Assembly: GCF_014196965.1 (NCBI RefSeq)
Contig: NZ_JACIEQ010000001.1
Coordinates: forward strand, 310,001-374,000
Reading direction: 5' to 3'
DNA: 64,000 bases
Source of the DNA: Actibacterium naphthalenivorans
GTDB taxonomy: Bacteria > Pseudomonadota > Alphaproteobacteria > Rhodobacterales > Rhodobacteraceae
This document shows positions 33,244-41,128 of this stretch, piece by piece. The notes beneath the pieces were generated by a model. It worked only from the letters and a program-made list of their open reading frames with translations, ran no database searches and had not been told where the DNA came from. A program made the position numbers and the translations under genes. Within the stretch, counting starts at the first letter, position 1; every line of letters starts with the position of its first letter.

Positions 33244-34287
33244 CTATTCGATGATCACTTCGGCCGTCGGGCGCGGCGTGGCTGCGGTTTCGGTCGGCAG
33301 CACAGGTACCGTGACCTCGGGCACCGTGCCGGTCAGCGTGTCCAGGAACGCCACCAGCTGATCGGCCTCTTCGTCGGCCAGTTCCTCGCCCAGCTGCGAC
33401 TCGGCCATGATCTGCACCGCGACCTTCAGATCCCACACCTTGCCCGAATGGAAATAGGGCGCGGTCACGGCCACGTTGCGCAAAGGTGCGGCCCGGAACA
33501 CGTATTCGTCATCCGCGGTGTCGGTCACCGCGAACCGGCCCTTATCGCCCACCGGCAGGATATCGGCGCCGGGCTTCTCGATCAGGCCGAACGGGTGATA
33601 GCCCTCACCACCCACATTCACGCCGCTGTGGCAGGCGATGCAGCCCTTGTCCATGAACAGTTCCAGCCCCGCGCGCTCCATCTCGGTCAGCGCCATGTCA
33701 TCGCCGTTCAGGAAGGCGTCGAACGGCGCGGGGGTGATCAGCGTCGCCTCGAACGCCTCGATCGCACGGGCCATGTTGTCGAACGAGACCGGCTCGGCGT
33801 CATCAGGGAAGGCAGCGTTGAACCAGGCCACGTAGTCGGTCATCGAATTCAGCGTGAGCACCACGTTTTCCGGCGTGTTCGCCATCTCGACCCCGGCCTG
33901 GATCGGCCCCTTGGCCTGCGCCTTCAGGTCGTTGGCGCGGCCGTCCCAGAACTGTGCCTCGTTCAGCACCGCGTTCAGAACGGTCGGCGAATTGCGCGGC
34001 CCCTTCTGCCAGCCATGGCCGATCGAGGTTTCTTGATTGTCATCCCCGCCGGTGGCCAGGTTGTGGCAGGAATAACAGCTGAACACGCCCGAGGCCGACA
34101 GCCGCGGATCGAAGAACAGCGATTTGCCCAGCGCGATCTTTTCGGGCGTGACCCGGTTGTCCGCGATTTGCGGCACGGTAGAGGGTAGCGGCTGAAAAAA
34201 ATCGAGCGCCGCGTCGCGCAAATCGTCGGCCGCAGCGGCGCCCGTCATCGCGGTTGTCACAAGGAAGGACGCAAGAAGACGTTTCAT
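33244..34287 (-). CDS. Diheme cytochrome c peroxidase, periplasmic
   Basis: A 347-residue protein with a signal peptide (LASFLVTTAMTGAAAA) and two heme-attachment motifs, FSCYSCHN and GCIACHSG. It belongs to the bacterial CcpA/MauG superfamily. Conserved segments include LGKSLFFDPRLSASG, FWDGRA and RAAPLRNVAVTAPYFHSG. The enzyme reduces hydrogen peroxide to water with electrons from cytochrome c. The C-terminal 35 residues are proline/threonine-rich and longer than usual. An Irr-type inverted repeat lies about 92 bases above the start codon, which suggests iron control. Confidence 0.93.
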   Translation of the reverse strand: MKRLLASFLVTTAMTGAAAADDLRDAALDFFQPLPSTVPQIADNRVTPEKIALGKSLFFDPRLSASGVFSCYSCHNLATGGDDNQETSIGHGWQKGPRNSPTVLNAVLNEAQFWDGRANDLKAQAKGPIQAGVEMANTPENVVLTLNSMTDYVAWFNAAFPDDAEPVSFDNMARAIEAFEATLITPAPFDAFLNGDDMALTEMERAGLELFMDKGCIACHSGVNVGGEGYHPFGLIEKPGADILPVGDKGRFAVTDTADDEYVFRAAPLRNVAVTAPYFHSGKVWDLKVAVQIMAESQLGEELADEEADQLVAFLDTLTGTVPEVTVPVLPTETAATPRPTAEVIIE

Positions 34288-34379
34288 AGGATCACCTATC
34301 GTTCGTGTTCGAATTTCTCGCGCGTCCAGCCACAGGATGCCTGCGCCTCAGGGGGCGGCCTTGCTCCAGATCATTTTTA

Positions 34380-34394
34380 TTAGAAACATTCTAA
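34380..34394. promoter_or_regulatory. Irr-type iron control element TTAGAA-N3-TTCTAA
   Basis: The perfect repeat TTAGAA-ACA-TTCTAA matches the iron control element described for the alphaproteobacterial heme-dependent regulator Irr. It is 92 bases above the peroxidase start and about 80 bases above the divergent waaA start. Confidence 0.7.
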
Positions 34395-34473
34395 CTTATC
34401 GCGCGTCACCCGCCCCTTGCCTGCGTCTCGCCCCCCGCGTAAGCCTAGGCCACCCTTCGCAAGAGCGTGCCGC

Positions 34474-35751
34474 GTGTTTGTCTATCGCCTTCTTCTTTGC
34501 CTCGCCGCCCCCTATTTCGCCCTGAAGCTGTGGCGCGGTGCGCCCGAGGGCGCCGTGCAGCAGCGGCTCGGCGGCGATGGCGGGGGTGCACGCGCAGGGG
34601 CTGTTTTCTGGCTGCACGCCGCCTCGAACGGCGAGCTGACCGCGGCCCGGCCGCTGATCGACACGCTTCTGGCCCGCGATCCGCGCCTTTCACTGGTCGT
34701 CACCTGCAATTCCGACAGTGGCCGTGCCCTGGTCGAACGCTGGGGGCTGGGCCGGGTTTCCGCCCGGCTGGCGCCGCTGGATTACCGGCTGACCCTGCGC
34801 CGGTTCATCGCCAACTGGCAGCCCGATGCGCTGATCCTTGTGGAAAGCGAGCTGTGGCCGAACCGGATGGTGACGATGAACGAACTGTCACGCCCGGTGG
34901 TGATCGTGTCGGCGCGGATGTCGGAGAAAAGCGCCGCGTTCTGGCGCCGGCTACCGGGGTTGGCGCGGCGGGTGATGGGAACCATCAGCTTTCTGTCGGC
35001 GCAGGACGCGGCATCAGAGGCGCGTTTCGTGACACTCGGCCTGTCTGACGCGCAGATCGGCGAGGCCCAGAACCTGAAGCTTCAGGGGCGGAAAGGCGCG
35101 TTTGACAAGGCCGAGAAAACCCGGCTGTCGGGCGTGTTCAGCCGCGACAAGACCATGCTGGCCGCCTCTACCCACGAGGGAGAGGAAACGCTTCTGATCC
35201 GCGGGTTCAAAGAGGCGCAGGCACAACAGCCCGGCCTGAAGCTGATCCTCGCCCCGCGCCACCCGCGGCGCAGCGCCGAAATTCGCGCGCTGCTGGCCGG
35301 CCACGACATGCGCTTCGCCACGCGTTCTCTGGGCGAGGAACCGGATGCGCAGACGCAGGTCTATCTTGCCGATACGCTGGGCGAGATGCCACTGTGGTAC
35401 GAACTGGCCGCGACAACCTTCGTCGGCGGCTCTCTGGTCACGCGGGGGGGGCATACCCCGCTTGAGCCCGCCGCCCATGGCAGCGCCCTGCTGCACGGGC
35501 CGCATCTGGACAATTTCGCCGAAGTCTACGCGGCGTTGCAGGAAAACGGCGCGTCGATCCGGATCACCGGATCGGCCGAGCTGGCCCACGCACTGTTGTC
35601 GCTGAGTGCGGCAGACCGGGCGGAAATGGCGGCGCGCGCGAACAGGGTGATTGCCGGGCTGCAGGGCGACGCCGGGCTCACCGCCATCGCGGACAAGATC
35701 GCGGATCTGACCAGGGGCGTGGCCCTGCAGGCGCCCGGCCAGAGCAGCTGA
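34474..35751 (+). CDS. waaA: 3-deoxy-D-manno-octulosonic acid (Kdo) transferase
   Basis: About 425 residues. The protein starts with a membrane-anchoring helix (FVYRLLLCLAAPYFALKLW) and continues as a GT-B glycosyltransferase: FWLHAASNGELTAARPLI near residue 50, LVESELWPNRM, LAASTHEGEE, and FVGGSLVTRGGHTPLEPAAHG. It adds Kdo to lipid A precursors in the inner membrane. The GTG at 34474 gives the normal family N-terminus; an in-frame upstream TTG at 34417 would add an unusual proline-rich extension. Confidence 0.9.
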   Translation: MFVYRLLLCLAAPYFALKLWRGAPEGAVQQRLGGDGGGARAGAVFWLHAASNGELTAARPLIDTLLARDPRLSLVVTCNSDSGRALVERWGLGRVSARLAPLDYRLTLRRFIANWQPDALILVESELWPNRMVTMNELSRPVVIVSARMSEKSAAFWRRLPGLARRVMGTISFLSAQDAASEARFVTLGLSDAQIGEAQNLKLQGRKGAFDKAEKTRLSGVFSRDKTMLAASTHEGEETLLIRGFKEAQAQQPGLKLILAPRHPRRSAEIRALLAGHDMRFATRSLGEEPDAQTQVYLADTLGEMPLWYELAATTFVGGSLVTRGGHTPLEPAAHGSALLHGPHLDNFAEVYAALQENGASIRITGSAELAHALLSLSAADRAEMAARANRVIAGLQGDAGLTAIADKIADLTRGVALQAPGQSS

Positions 35752-35765
35752 TCCCCGCGGCCGCG

Positions 35766-36305
35766 CTATTGCAACGGATAGCGTGCAAGCTCTTCATAGC
35801 TGGCGCCGCTCGGGCCCAGATGCGAGCGTAACAGCCGGAAATCCGTTACCGTCATCGCGTGCGAGGAAAAGCCCATGCGGCCGGCCATGAAATGCGCCAT
35901 CCGGGGCTTGTCGAGCCGGGCCGCATTGAGGCGCGCCAGCGTGACATGGGGCACGAACCGCCGCGCGTCGATCGCGATACCGGCGTTTCGGGCCGCCGTT
36001 TCAACCTTGCCCTGCAGATGCCGCAACGGCGCACTTTCCACCACCCCGGCATAGAGGGCGCGCGGCCTGGCGCCCCCGAACATTCCCAGCCCCGAAAGCC
36101 GCAGGTCGAACCCCGGCGCCGCGATATGCTGAAATGCGTGATGCGCCTCTTCCAGCGCGGTCTCGTCAACCTCGCCCAGAAAAGCCAGTGTCAGGTGCAG
36201 GTTTTCCACCGGCACCACACGGGGCGCGGGCATGCCCTGTTGAAGCGTGGCAAGAGCGTCCAGCACCGGCTCCGGCAGAGACAGGGCGACAAAGGCGCGG
36301 ATCAC
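35766..36305 (-). CDS. thpR: RNA 2',3'-cyclic phosphodiesterase (2'-5' RNA ligase family)
   Basis: A 179-residue 2H phosphoesterase with the two catalytic motifs HLTLAFLG and HVTLARL about 80 residues apart, and the usual length. It hydrolyses 2',3'-cyclic phosphate ends of RNA and can join 2'-5' ends in vitro. Its ATG overlaps the stop of the upstream deacetylase gene (ATGA), so it is the last cistron of a gpx - deacetylase - thpR operon. Confidence 0.9.
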   Translation of the reverse strand: MIRAFVALSLPEPVLDALATLQQGMPAPRVVPVENLHLTLAFLGEVDETALEEAHHAFQHIAAPGFDLRLSGLGMFGGARPRALYAGVVESAPLRHLQGKVETAARNAGIAIDARRFVPHVTLARLNAARLDKPRMAHFMAGRMGFSSHAMTVTDFRLLRSHLGPSGASYEELARYPLQ

Positions 36306-37423
36306 GGCGCGGCCCGCCGCCCCAGAACCGCCAGCCGCGCCCGCAGTTCCGCCCCCACCGCACCGGCGCGGGGCGCGTCGCGCAGGGTGGTGAACAGGTG
36401 TTCGGGCACGTCGCGGCCGCGCCTGTTTCCCTCCCAGCTCAGGGAGCGCAGCACTGCCTCGGCCGGCTTCGGCAGGCGGTCGGGGATGTCATGCCCCGCC
36501 AGCGTCGCCCAGACCCCGGCCCACAGCCGCCCGACCGACCACGGGTTGTACCCGCCCCCGCCCAGCACCAGATAGCGCGGCGACAAGGGCCGCAGCGCCG
36601 CCACCACCGCCCAATGCGCGTTGTTCGACAGCGACAGACGCGACAGCGGGTCTTCCTCCACCGCGTCGGCCCCGCATTGCAGCACGATGGCATCAGCCCG
36701 GAACGCCGCCACGCGCGGCAGGATCAGCGCATCCAGAACCGCGGCCATTTCACTGTCGTTCAACCCGCGCGGCACCGGCAGGTTGAAGACATTGCCGCCC
36801 CCGTCATCGCCAAGTGCGCCGGTAAAGGGCCAGCGTTTCTCCTCATGCACCGAAATCAGCAGCGTTTCGGGATCGCCGGCGAAGGCCAGCTCGACCCCGT
36901 CGGGGTGATGCGCGTCGATATCCACATAGGCCACCCGCCGCGCCCCCGCCCGCCGGAGCGACAGGATCGCCAGCACCGGATCGTTGAGAAAGCAGAACCC
37001 GTTGGCCCGGTCCGGCATCCCGTGATGGGTGCCGCCCGCCGGGTGATAGATCACGCCGCCGTCCGCCAGCAACTCGCCCGCCAGAAGCGATCCGCCGGCC
37101 CCCGTCGCGGGGCGCCGGTACATCTCGGGGTAGACCGGGTTGGAATGGGTGCCGATATGATACCGTGCCCGCGTTTCGTCACTCACCACCTGCTCGGCCT
37201 CGGCCCGCTGCAGCGCCGCCAGATAGGCAGGGTCATGCCAGATGCCCAGCGCCGCGGGCTTGGCGCGCGGGCTGGCGACATAGCGCGCCGGCGGCAGCCA
37301 TCCCATCGCGCGGGTCAGATCAATCACCGTGGAAACCCGCGGGATCCGCAGCGGATGCCAGGGCCCGAAGCTGGATTTGCGGTATATCTCCGATCCTATG
37401 AAACGCGGCGGTTCGGCGGTCAC
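36302..37423 (-). CDS. Histone-deacetylase/AcuC-family amidohydrolase
   Basis: A 373-residue class II-like deacetylase fold. The active site shows PAGGTHHGMPDRANGFCFLND (tandem histidines), the zinc ligands in YVDIDAHHPDG, and the third zinc aspartate in LQCGADAVEEDPLS. The usual HHGDG reads HHPDG here. Bacterial relatives remove acetyl groups from small molecules such as acetylpolyamines or from proteins such as acetyl-CoA synthetase. The GTG start at 37423 overlaps the upstream peroxidase stop (GTGA), which fixes it over longer readings. Confidence 0.88.
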   Translation of the reverse strand: MTAEPPRFIGSEIYRKSSFGPWHPLRIPRVSTVIDLTRAMGWLPPARYVASPRAKPAALGIWHDPAYLAALQRAEAEQVVSDETRARYHIGTHSNPVYPEMYRRPATGAGGSLLAGELLADGGVIYHPAGGTHHGMPDRANGFCFLNDPVLAILSLRRAGARRVAYVDIDAHHPDGVELAFAGDPETLLISVHEEKRWPFTGALGDDGGGNVFNLPVPRGLNDSEMAAVLDALILPRVAAFRADAIVLQCGADAVEEDPLSRLSLSNNAHWAVVAALRPLSPRYLVLGGGGYNPWSVGRLWAGVWATLAGHDIPDRLPKPAEAVLRSLSWEGNRRGRDVPEHLFTTLRDAPRAGAVGAELRARLAVLGRRAAP

Positions 37424-37941
37424 GGCGCCAGTTGCGCCTCGATCGCGCGGGTGATCGCGCGCGCCTGCGGCCTGGTCAGCGATCCCCATGCCTCTACCAC
37501 CGTGCCATCGGTGCCGATCAGCACCTTGTTGAAATTCCAGCTTGGCACAAAGCCCGTGGTTTCCGCCACCCATTGATAGAACGGATGTGCCCGATCTCCG
37601 CGCACATGAGTGATCTCGGTCATCGGCAGATCCAGATCAAAGGTGGTGGCGCAAAAATCCTTCACCTCTTCGGCGCTTCCCAGCTCCTGCCGGAAATCGT
37701 TCGACGGCACGGCCAGCACCACCAGCCCGCGGTCTCGATAGCTGTCGTACAGCGCCTGCAGCCCCTCATACTGGGGCGTGAACCCACAAAGCGAGGCGCT
37801 GTTGACCACCAGAACCGGGCGCCCGGTGAAATCATCCAGCGCAATCTCGCCGCCATCGATGGATGCAAAGACGAACCCGTTGCGCGCGGCGGCGGGATGA
37901 CCCAAGGTAAGCAAAAGGAGCAGCGCAAGCAAAATTCGCAT
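37420..37941 (-). CDS. Glutathione-peroxidase-family thiol peroxidase, exported
   Basis: About 173 residues with a signal peptide (RILLALLLLLTLGHPAAARNG). The peroxidatic cysteine is in NSASLCGFTPQYEGLQ, and the second and third motifs are VPSNDFRQELG and SWNFNKVLIG. It should reduce peroxides at the cell envelope with a thiol donor, and cysteine replaces selenocysteine as in most bacteria. The ATG at 37941 is chosen for its signal peptide. It is the first gene of an operon with a deacetylase-like gene and thpR, whose functional link is unclear. Confidence 0.88.
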   Translation of the reverse strand: MRILLALLLLLTLGHPAAARNGFVFASIDGGEIALDDFTGRPVLVVNSASLCGFTPQYEGLQALYDSYRDRGLVVLAVPSNDFRQELGSAEEVKDFCATTFDLDLPMTEITHVRGDRAHPFYQWVAETTGFVPSWNFNKVLIGTDGTVVEAWGSLTRPQARAITRAIEAQLAP

Positions 37942-38130
37942 CGGAAGGCCTCTGTCGTGCATCATCCGCCGCATGGGCAGTTAACCCTTCAGGCAGGCAG
38001 GTCAAGCGCGGGCAGCAGGACATTTTTACTGATAACAGTGCGCGCAGCTATTGCCAAAAGTGATTTTCGACTATGAACATTGGACATAAAGTCGCGACAA
38101 GACAGAGCGCGAACATGGGATGAGCAGACA

Positions 38131-38607
38131 TTGACGGTGCAGAAAACGACACATCTGCCGATCTCGATCGGGCAAGCGGCGAAGCGTGACATACGCACAC
38201 AGTTCGCCGCCCTGTGTTACCGCATCGTCAAGGACAAGCCCCAGGTGCTGCTGATCACCAGCCGCGATACCGGGCGCTGGATCATCCCCAAGGGCTGGCC
38301 GATGGAAGGGGTAAGCCCGGCAAAGGCCGCCGCGCAGGAAGCGTGGGAAGAGGCAGGCGCCGAAGGGCGCACCCACGACCTGGTGTTGGGCGTCTATTCC
38401 TACGACAAGATCATGCCGAACGAAGCCGCCCTTCCCTGCGTTGTCGCCGTGTTCCCGCTGCGGGTAAAGCGGCTGGCCGCGAACTATCCCGAAAAAGGCC
38501 AGCGCAAGCGCAAATGGCACTCGCTCAAGAAAGCCGCCGCACGGGTGAACGAGGCCGAACTGGCGCAGATCATCGCCGGGTTCGACCCCCATCGCCTGCG
38601 CTGGTGA
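38131..38607 (+). CDS. NUDIX hydrolase
   Basis: About 158 residues. The NUDIX box runs from GWPMEGVSPAKAAAQEAWEEAGAEG, matching G-x5-E-x7-REUxEE with alanine in place of the arginine. It is preceded by WIIPKG, as in diadenosine or diphosphoinositol polyphosphate hydrolases of the DIPP subgroup. The start is uncertain: TTG at 38131 and GTG at 38137 give a family-typical N-terminus, while a TTG at 38080 would be longer. No strong ribosome site is seen. Confidence 0.85.
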   Translation: MTVQKTTHLPISIGQAAKRDIRTQFAALCYRIVKDKPQVLLITSRDTGRWIIPKGWPMEGVSPAKAAAQEAWEEAGAEGRTHDLVLGVYSYDKIMPNEAALPCVVAVFPLRVKRLAANYPEKGQRKRKWHSLKKAAARVNEAELAQIIAGFDPHRLRW

Positions 38608-38678
38608 TCCGGCTTGGGCATTGATTTCCCCGAGGTTTTGCCTATTTCTTGGTCAGATACCCGATTTGTGGAGCGCAC

Positions 38679-39116
38679 ATGATCCGCTATGCCCTGTCTT
38701 GCAAGGATGGTCACCAGTTCGAAAGCTGGTTCCAGTCGGCTGAGGCTTTCGAAAAGCTTCAGACGGGTGGCATGGTATCCTGCGCGGTGTGTGGCGGCGG
38801 CGGCGTTCGCAAGGAGCTGATGGCGCCCAGGATCGGCGCGAGCGTGGCCGAACCCGATCAGCCCGATCGCAAACGCCCGCTCAGCGCACCGGCCAGCCCC
38901 GCCGAACAGGCCCTGGCAGAGATTCGGCGCAAGATCGAGGAAACCTCTGACTACGTCGGTGGTGATTTCGTGAAAGAGGCGCGGCGCATGCATCAGGGCG
39001 ACGCCCCCGCACGGTCGATCTATGGCGAGGCCAGGCTCGAAGAGGCCCGCAAGCTGATCGACGACGGGGTGCCGGTGGCCCCCCTGCCCTTCCTGCCCGG
39101 CCGCAAGGCGAACTGA
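38679..39116 (+). CDS. DUF1178-family protein
   Basis: A 145-residue protein starting MIRYALSCKDGHQFESWF with a second cysteine pair SCAVCGGGG, which together resemble a small zinc-ribbon. It ends in the conserved segment GEARLEEARKLIDDGVPVAPLPFLP. The family is widespread in alphaproteobacteria and without known function. The ATG follows GTGGAG. It overlaps no gene, and the next start is one base after its stop, so it is cotranscribed with the SDR downstream. Confidence 0.92.
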   Translation: MIRYALSCKDGHQFESWFQSAEAFEKLQTGGMVSCAVCGGGGVRKELMAPRIGASVAEPDQPDRKRPLSAPASPAEQALAEIRRKIEETSDYVGGDFVKEARRMHQGDAPARSIYGEARLEEARKLIDDGVPVAPLPFLPGRKAN

Positions 39117-39117
39117 G

Positions 39118-39789
39118 ATGCCGCTGACCGCCCTTGTCACCGGCGCGAATCGCGGCATCGGCCTGCAACTCGTCCGCGGTTATGCCGCCGACGGTGACAG
39201 CCCCATCGGCACCCACCGCGGCAGCGCCGCGCCGCAGGTGCCGGGCGTGCGCTGGGAAACGCTCGACGTTGCCGAACCGGCCTCGCAGGCGGCGCTGGCC
39301 CATACGCTGGCGGCGCACCCGATCGACCTGCTGGTCTGCAACGCCGGCCTTTACCTTGATGGCGGCGAAAACCTCGCCGGCGGCTACCCCCCGGAGATGT
39401 GGGCGCAGATGTTCGCGACCAACGTGACCGGCGTGTTCCTCACGGTGCAAAGCCTGCTGCCCAACCTGCAACTGTCTGCCGCGCCGAAAATCGCGATCAT
39501 CTCATCCCAGATGGCATCGCACACCCGCGCGCCGGGCCGCTCGTATATCTATCGCAGTTCCAAGGCGGCGGCGCTGAACCTGGGCCGGAACCTGGCCACC
39601 GACCTCAAGCCTCTGGGCATCGCGGTGGGCATCTATCATCCCGGCTGGGTGAAAACCGAAATGGGCGGCGAAAGCGCCGAGATCACCGCCGAACAGGCGA
39701 GCGCGGGGCTGCGCGCCCGGTTCGCGGCGCTGCGCCTGGAAACCACGGGCTGTTTCGAAACCTGGGATGGCCACCCCCACGCCTACTGA
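39118..39789 (+). CDS. Short-chain dehydrogenase/reductase, C-factor-like
   Basis: A 223-residue SDR with TGANRGIGLQLV at the N-terminus, VCNAGLY, a serine in IISSQMAS, and the catalytic tyrosine and lysine in YIYRSSKAA. Short members with this pattern resemble CsgA (C-factor) and other dehydrogenases of unknown substrate. It starts one base after the DUF1178 gene stop, so translation is probably coupled. Confidence 0.88.
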   Translation: MPLTALVTGANRGIGLQLVRGYAADGDSPIGTHRGSAAPQVPGVRWETLDVAEPASQAALAHTLAAHPIDLLVCNAGLYLDGGENLAGGYPPEMWAQMFATNVTGVFLTVQSLLPNLQLSAAPKIAIISSQMASHTRAPGRSYIYRSSKAAALNLGRNLATDLKPLGIAVGIYHPGWVKTEMGGESAEITAEQASAGLRARFAALRLETTGCFETWDGHPHAY

Positions 39790-39876
39790 CGGGGCTGTGG
39801 CGAAACCAACTGCCACTTGCCCTTCCCCCGCCCTTGACCTAGGAAGCGGCGCAATTGAACGGGCGGAGGGGCGCGG

Positions 39877-41115
39877 ATGCCGCTTCTTGTGATGAAATTC
39901 GGCGGCACCTCGGTGGCCGATCTTGACCGCATCAGGAATGCGGCGGGAAAAGTGCGCCGCGAGGTCGAGCGCGGCTATGACGTGATCGTCATCGTGTCGG
40001 CCATGTCGGGCAAAACCAACGAGCTGGTCGGCTGGGTCGAGCAGACCTCGCCCATGTTCGACGCGCGTGAATATGACGCCGTGGTCAGTTCGGGCGAGAA
40101 TGTGACCGCCGGGTTGATGGCGCTGACGCTTCAGGAAATGGACGTGCCGGCGCGCAGCTGGCAGGGCTGGCAGGTGCCGCTGAAAACCACCAGCGCCCAT
40201 TCCGCCGCCCGGATCGAGGAAATCCCGCGCGCCAATATCGACGCCAAATTCGCCGAAGGCATGCGCGTGGCCGTGGTCGCGGGCTTTCAGGGCATCAGCC
40301 CCGAGGGCCGGATCACCACGCTGGGCCGGGGCGGCTCCGACACCACCGCCGTGGCCTTTGCCGCCGCCTTCGGGGCCGAACGCTGTGACATCTACACCGA
40401 CGTGGACGGCGTCTATACCACCGACCCGCGCATCGAGGACAAGGCCCGCAAGCTCGACAAGATCGCCTTCGAGGAAATGCTGGAACTCGCCAGCCTGGGC
40501 GCGAAGGTGCTGCAAACCCGTTCCGTCGAACTGGCGATGCGCTATAAGGTGCGGCTGCGGGTGCTGTCCAGCTTCGAGGAAAACACCGAAAACTCCGGCA
40601 CGCTCGTCTGTGACGAGGAGGATATCATGGAAAAGAACGTCGTCTCCGGTGTCGCCTATGTGCGCGACGAGGCCAAAATGACCCTGATCTCGGTCGCCGA
40701 CCGCCCTGGCATCGCCGCCGCCATCTTCGGCCCGCTGTCCGACGCGGGCGTGAATGTGGACATGATCGTGCAGAATATCAGCGAGGAAGGCCGCACCGAC
40801 ATGACCTTTTCCTGCCCGGTCAATCAGGTCGCGCGCGCCGAAAAGGCGATGCAGGACGCAAAGGAAAAGGGCGAGATCAACTTTCACGATCTGGTCGCCG
40901 ACACCGATGTCGCCAAGGTGTCGGTCGTGGGGATCGGCATGCGCAGCCATGCGGGCGTTGCCAGCCAGATGTTCAAGGCACTCTCCTCCGAGGGGATCAA
41001 CATCAAGGTCATCACAACCTCCGAGATCAAGATTTCGGTGTTGATCGACCGGAAATATATGGAACTTGCCGTGCAAGCCCTCCATGATGCGTTCGGACTG
41101 GACAAAGCAGCCTGA
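39877..41115 (+). CDS. lysC: Aspartate kinase
   Basis: A 412-residue aspartokinase that phosphorylates aspartate as the first step to lysine, threonine and methionine. The kinase motif KFGGTSV is at residues 5-11, with GRGGSDTTAVA and TDVDGVYTTDPR in the catalytic domain. Two ACT domains follow from about residue 262 (ISVADRPGIAA, VSVVGIGMRSHAGVA). An in-frame ATG at 40627 with its own strong ribosome site could make a separate regulatory subunit. Threonine synthase, further down the same pathway, is at 54-55 kb. Confidence 0.95.
   Translation: MPLLVMKFGGTSVADLDRIRNAAGKVRREVERGYDVIVIVSAMSGKTNELVGWVEQTSPMFDAREYDAVVSSGENVTAGLMALTLQEMDVPARSWQGWQVPLKTTSAHSAARIEEIPRANIDAKFAEGMRVAVVAGFQGISPEGRITTLGRGGSDTTAVAFAAAFGAERCDIYTDVDGVYTTDPRIEDKARKLDKIAFEEMLELASLGAKVLQTRSVELAMRYKVRLRVLSSFEENTENSGTLVCDEEDIMEKNVVSGVAYVRDEAKMTLISVADRPGIAAAIFGPLSDAGVNVDMIVQNISEEGRTDMTFSCPVNQVARAEKAMQDAKEKGEINFHDLVADTDVAKVSVVGIGMRSHAGVASQMFKALSSEGINIKVITTSEIKISVLIDRKYMELAVQALHDAFGLDKAA
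40616..40629 (+). promoter_or_regulatory. Internal ribosome site and ATG within lysC (predicted beta-subunit start)
   Basis: AGGAGG (40616-40621) lies five bases before an in-frame ATG (40627) at codon 251. Translation from here would give a 162-residue ACT-only polypeptide. Bacillus and Corynebacterium aspartokinases make their beta subunit in this way from a similar codon position. Confidence 0.55.
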
Positions 41116-41128
41116 ACAGCGGGGGCAG

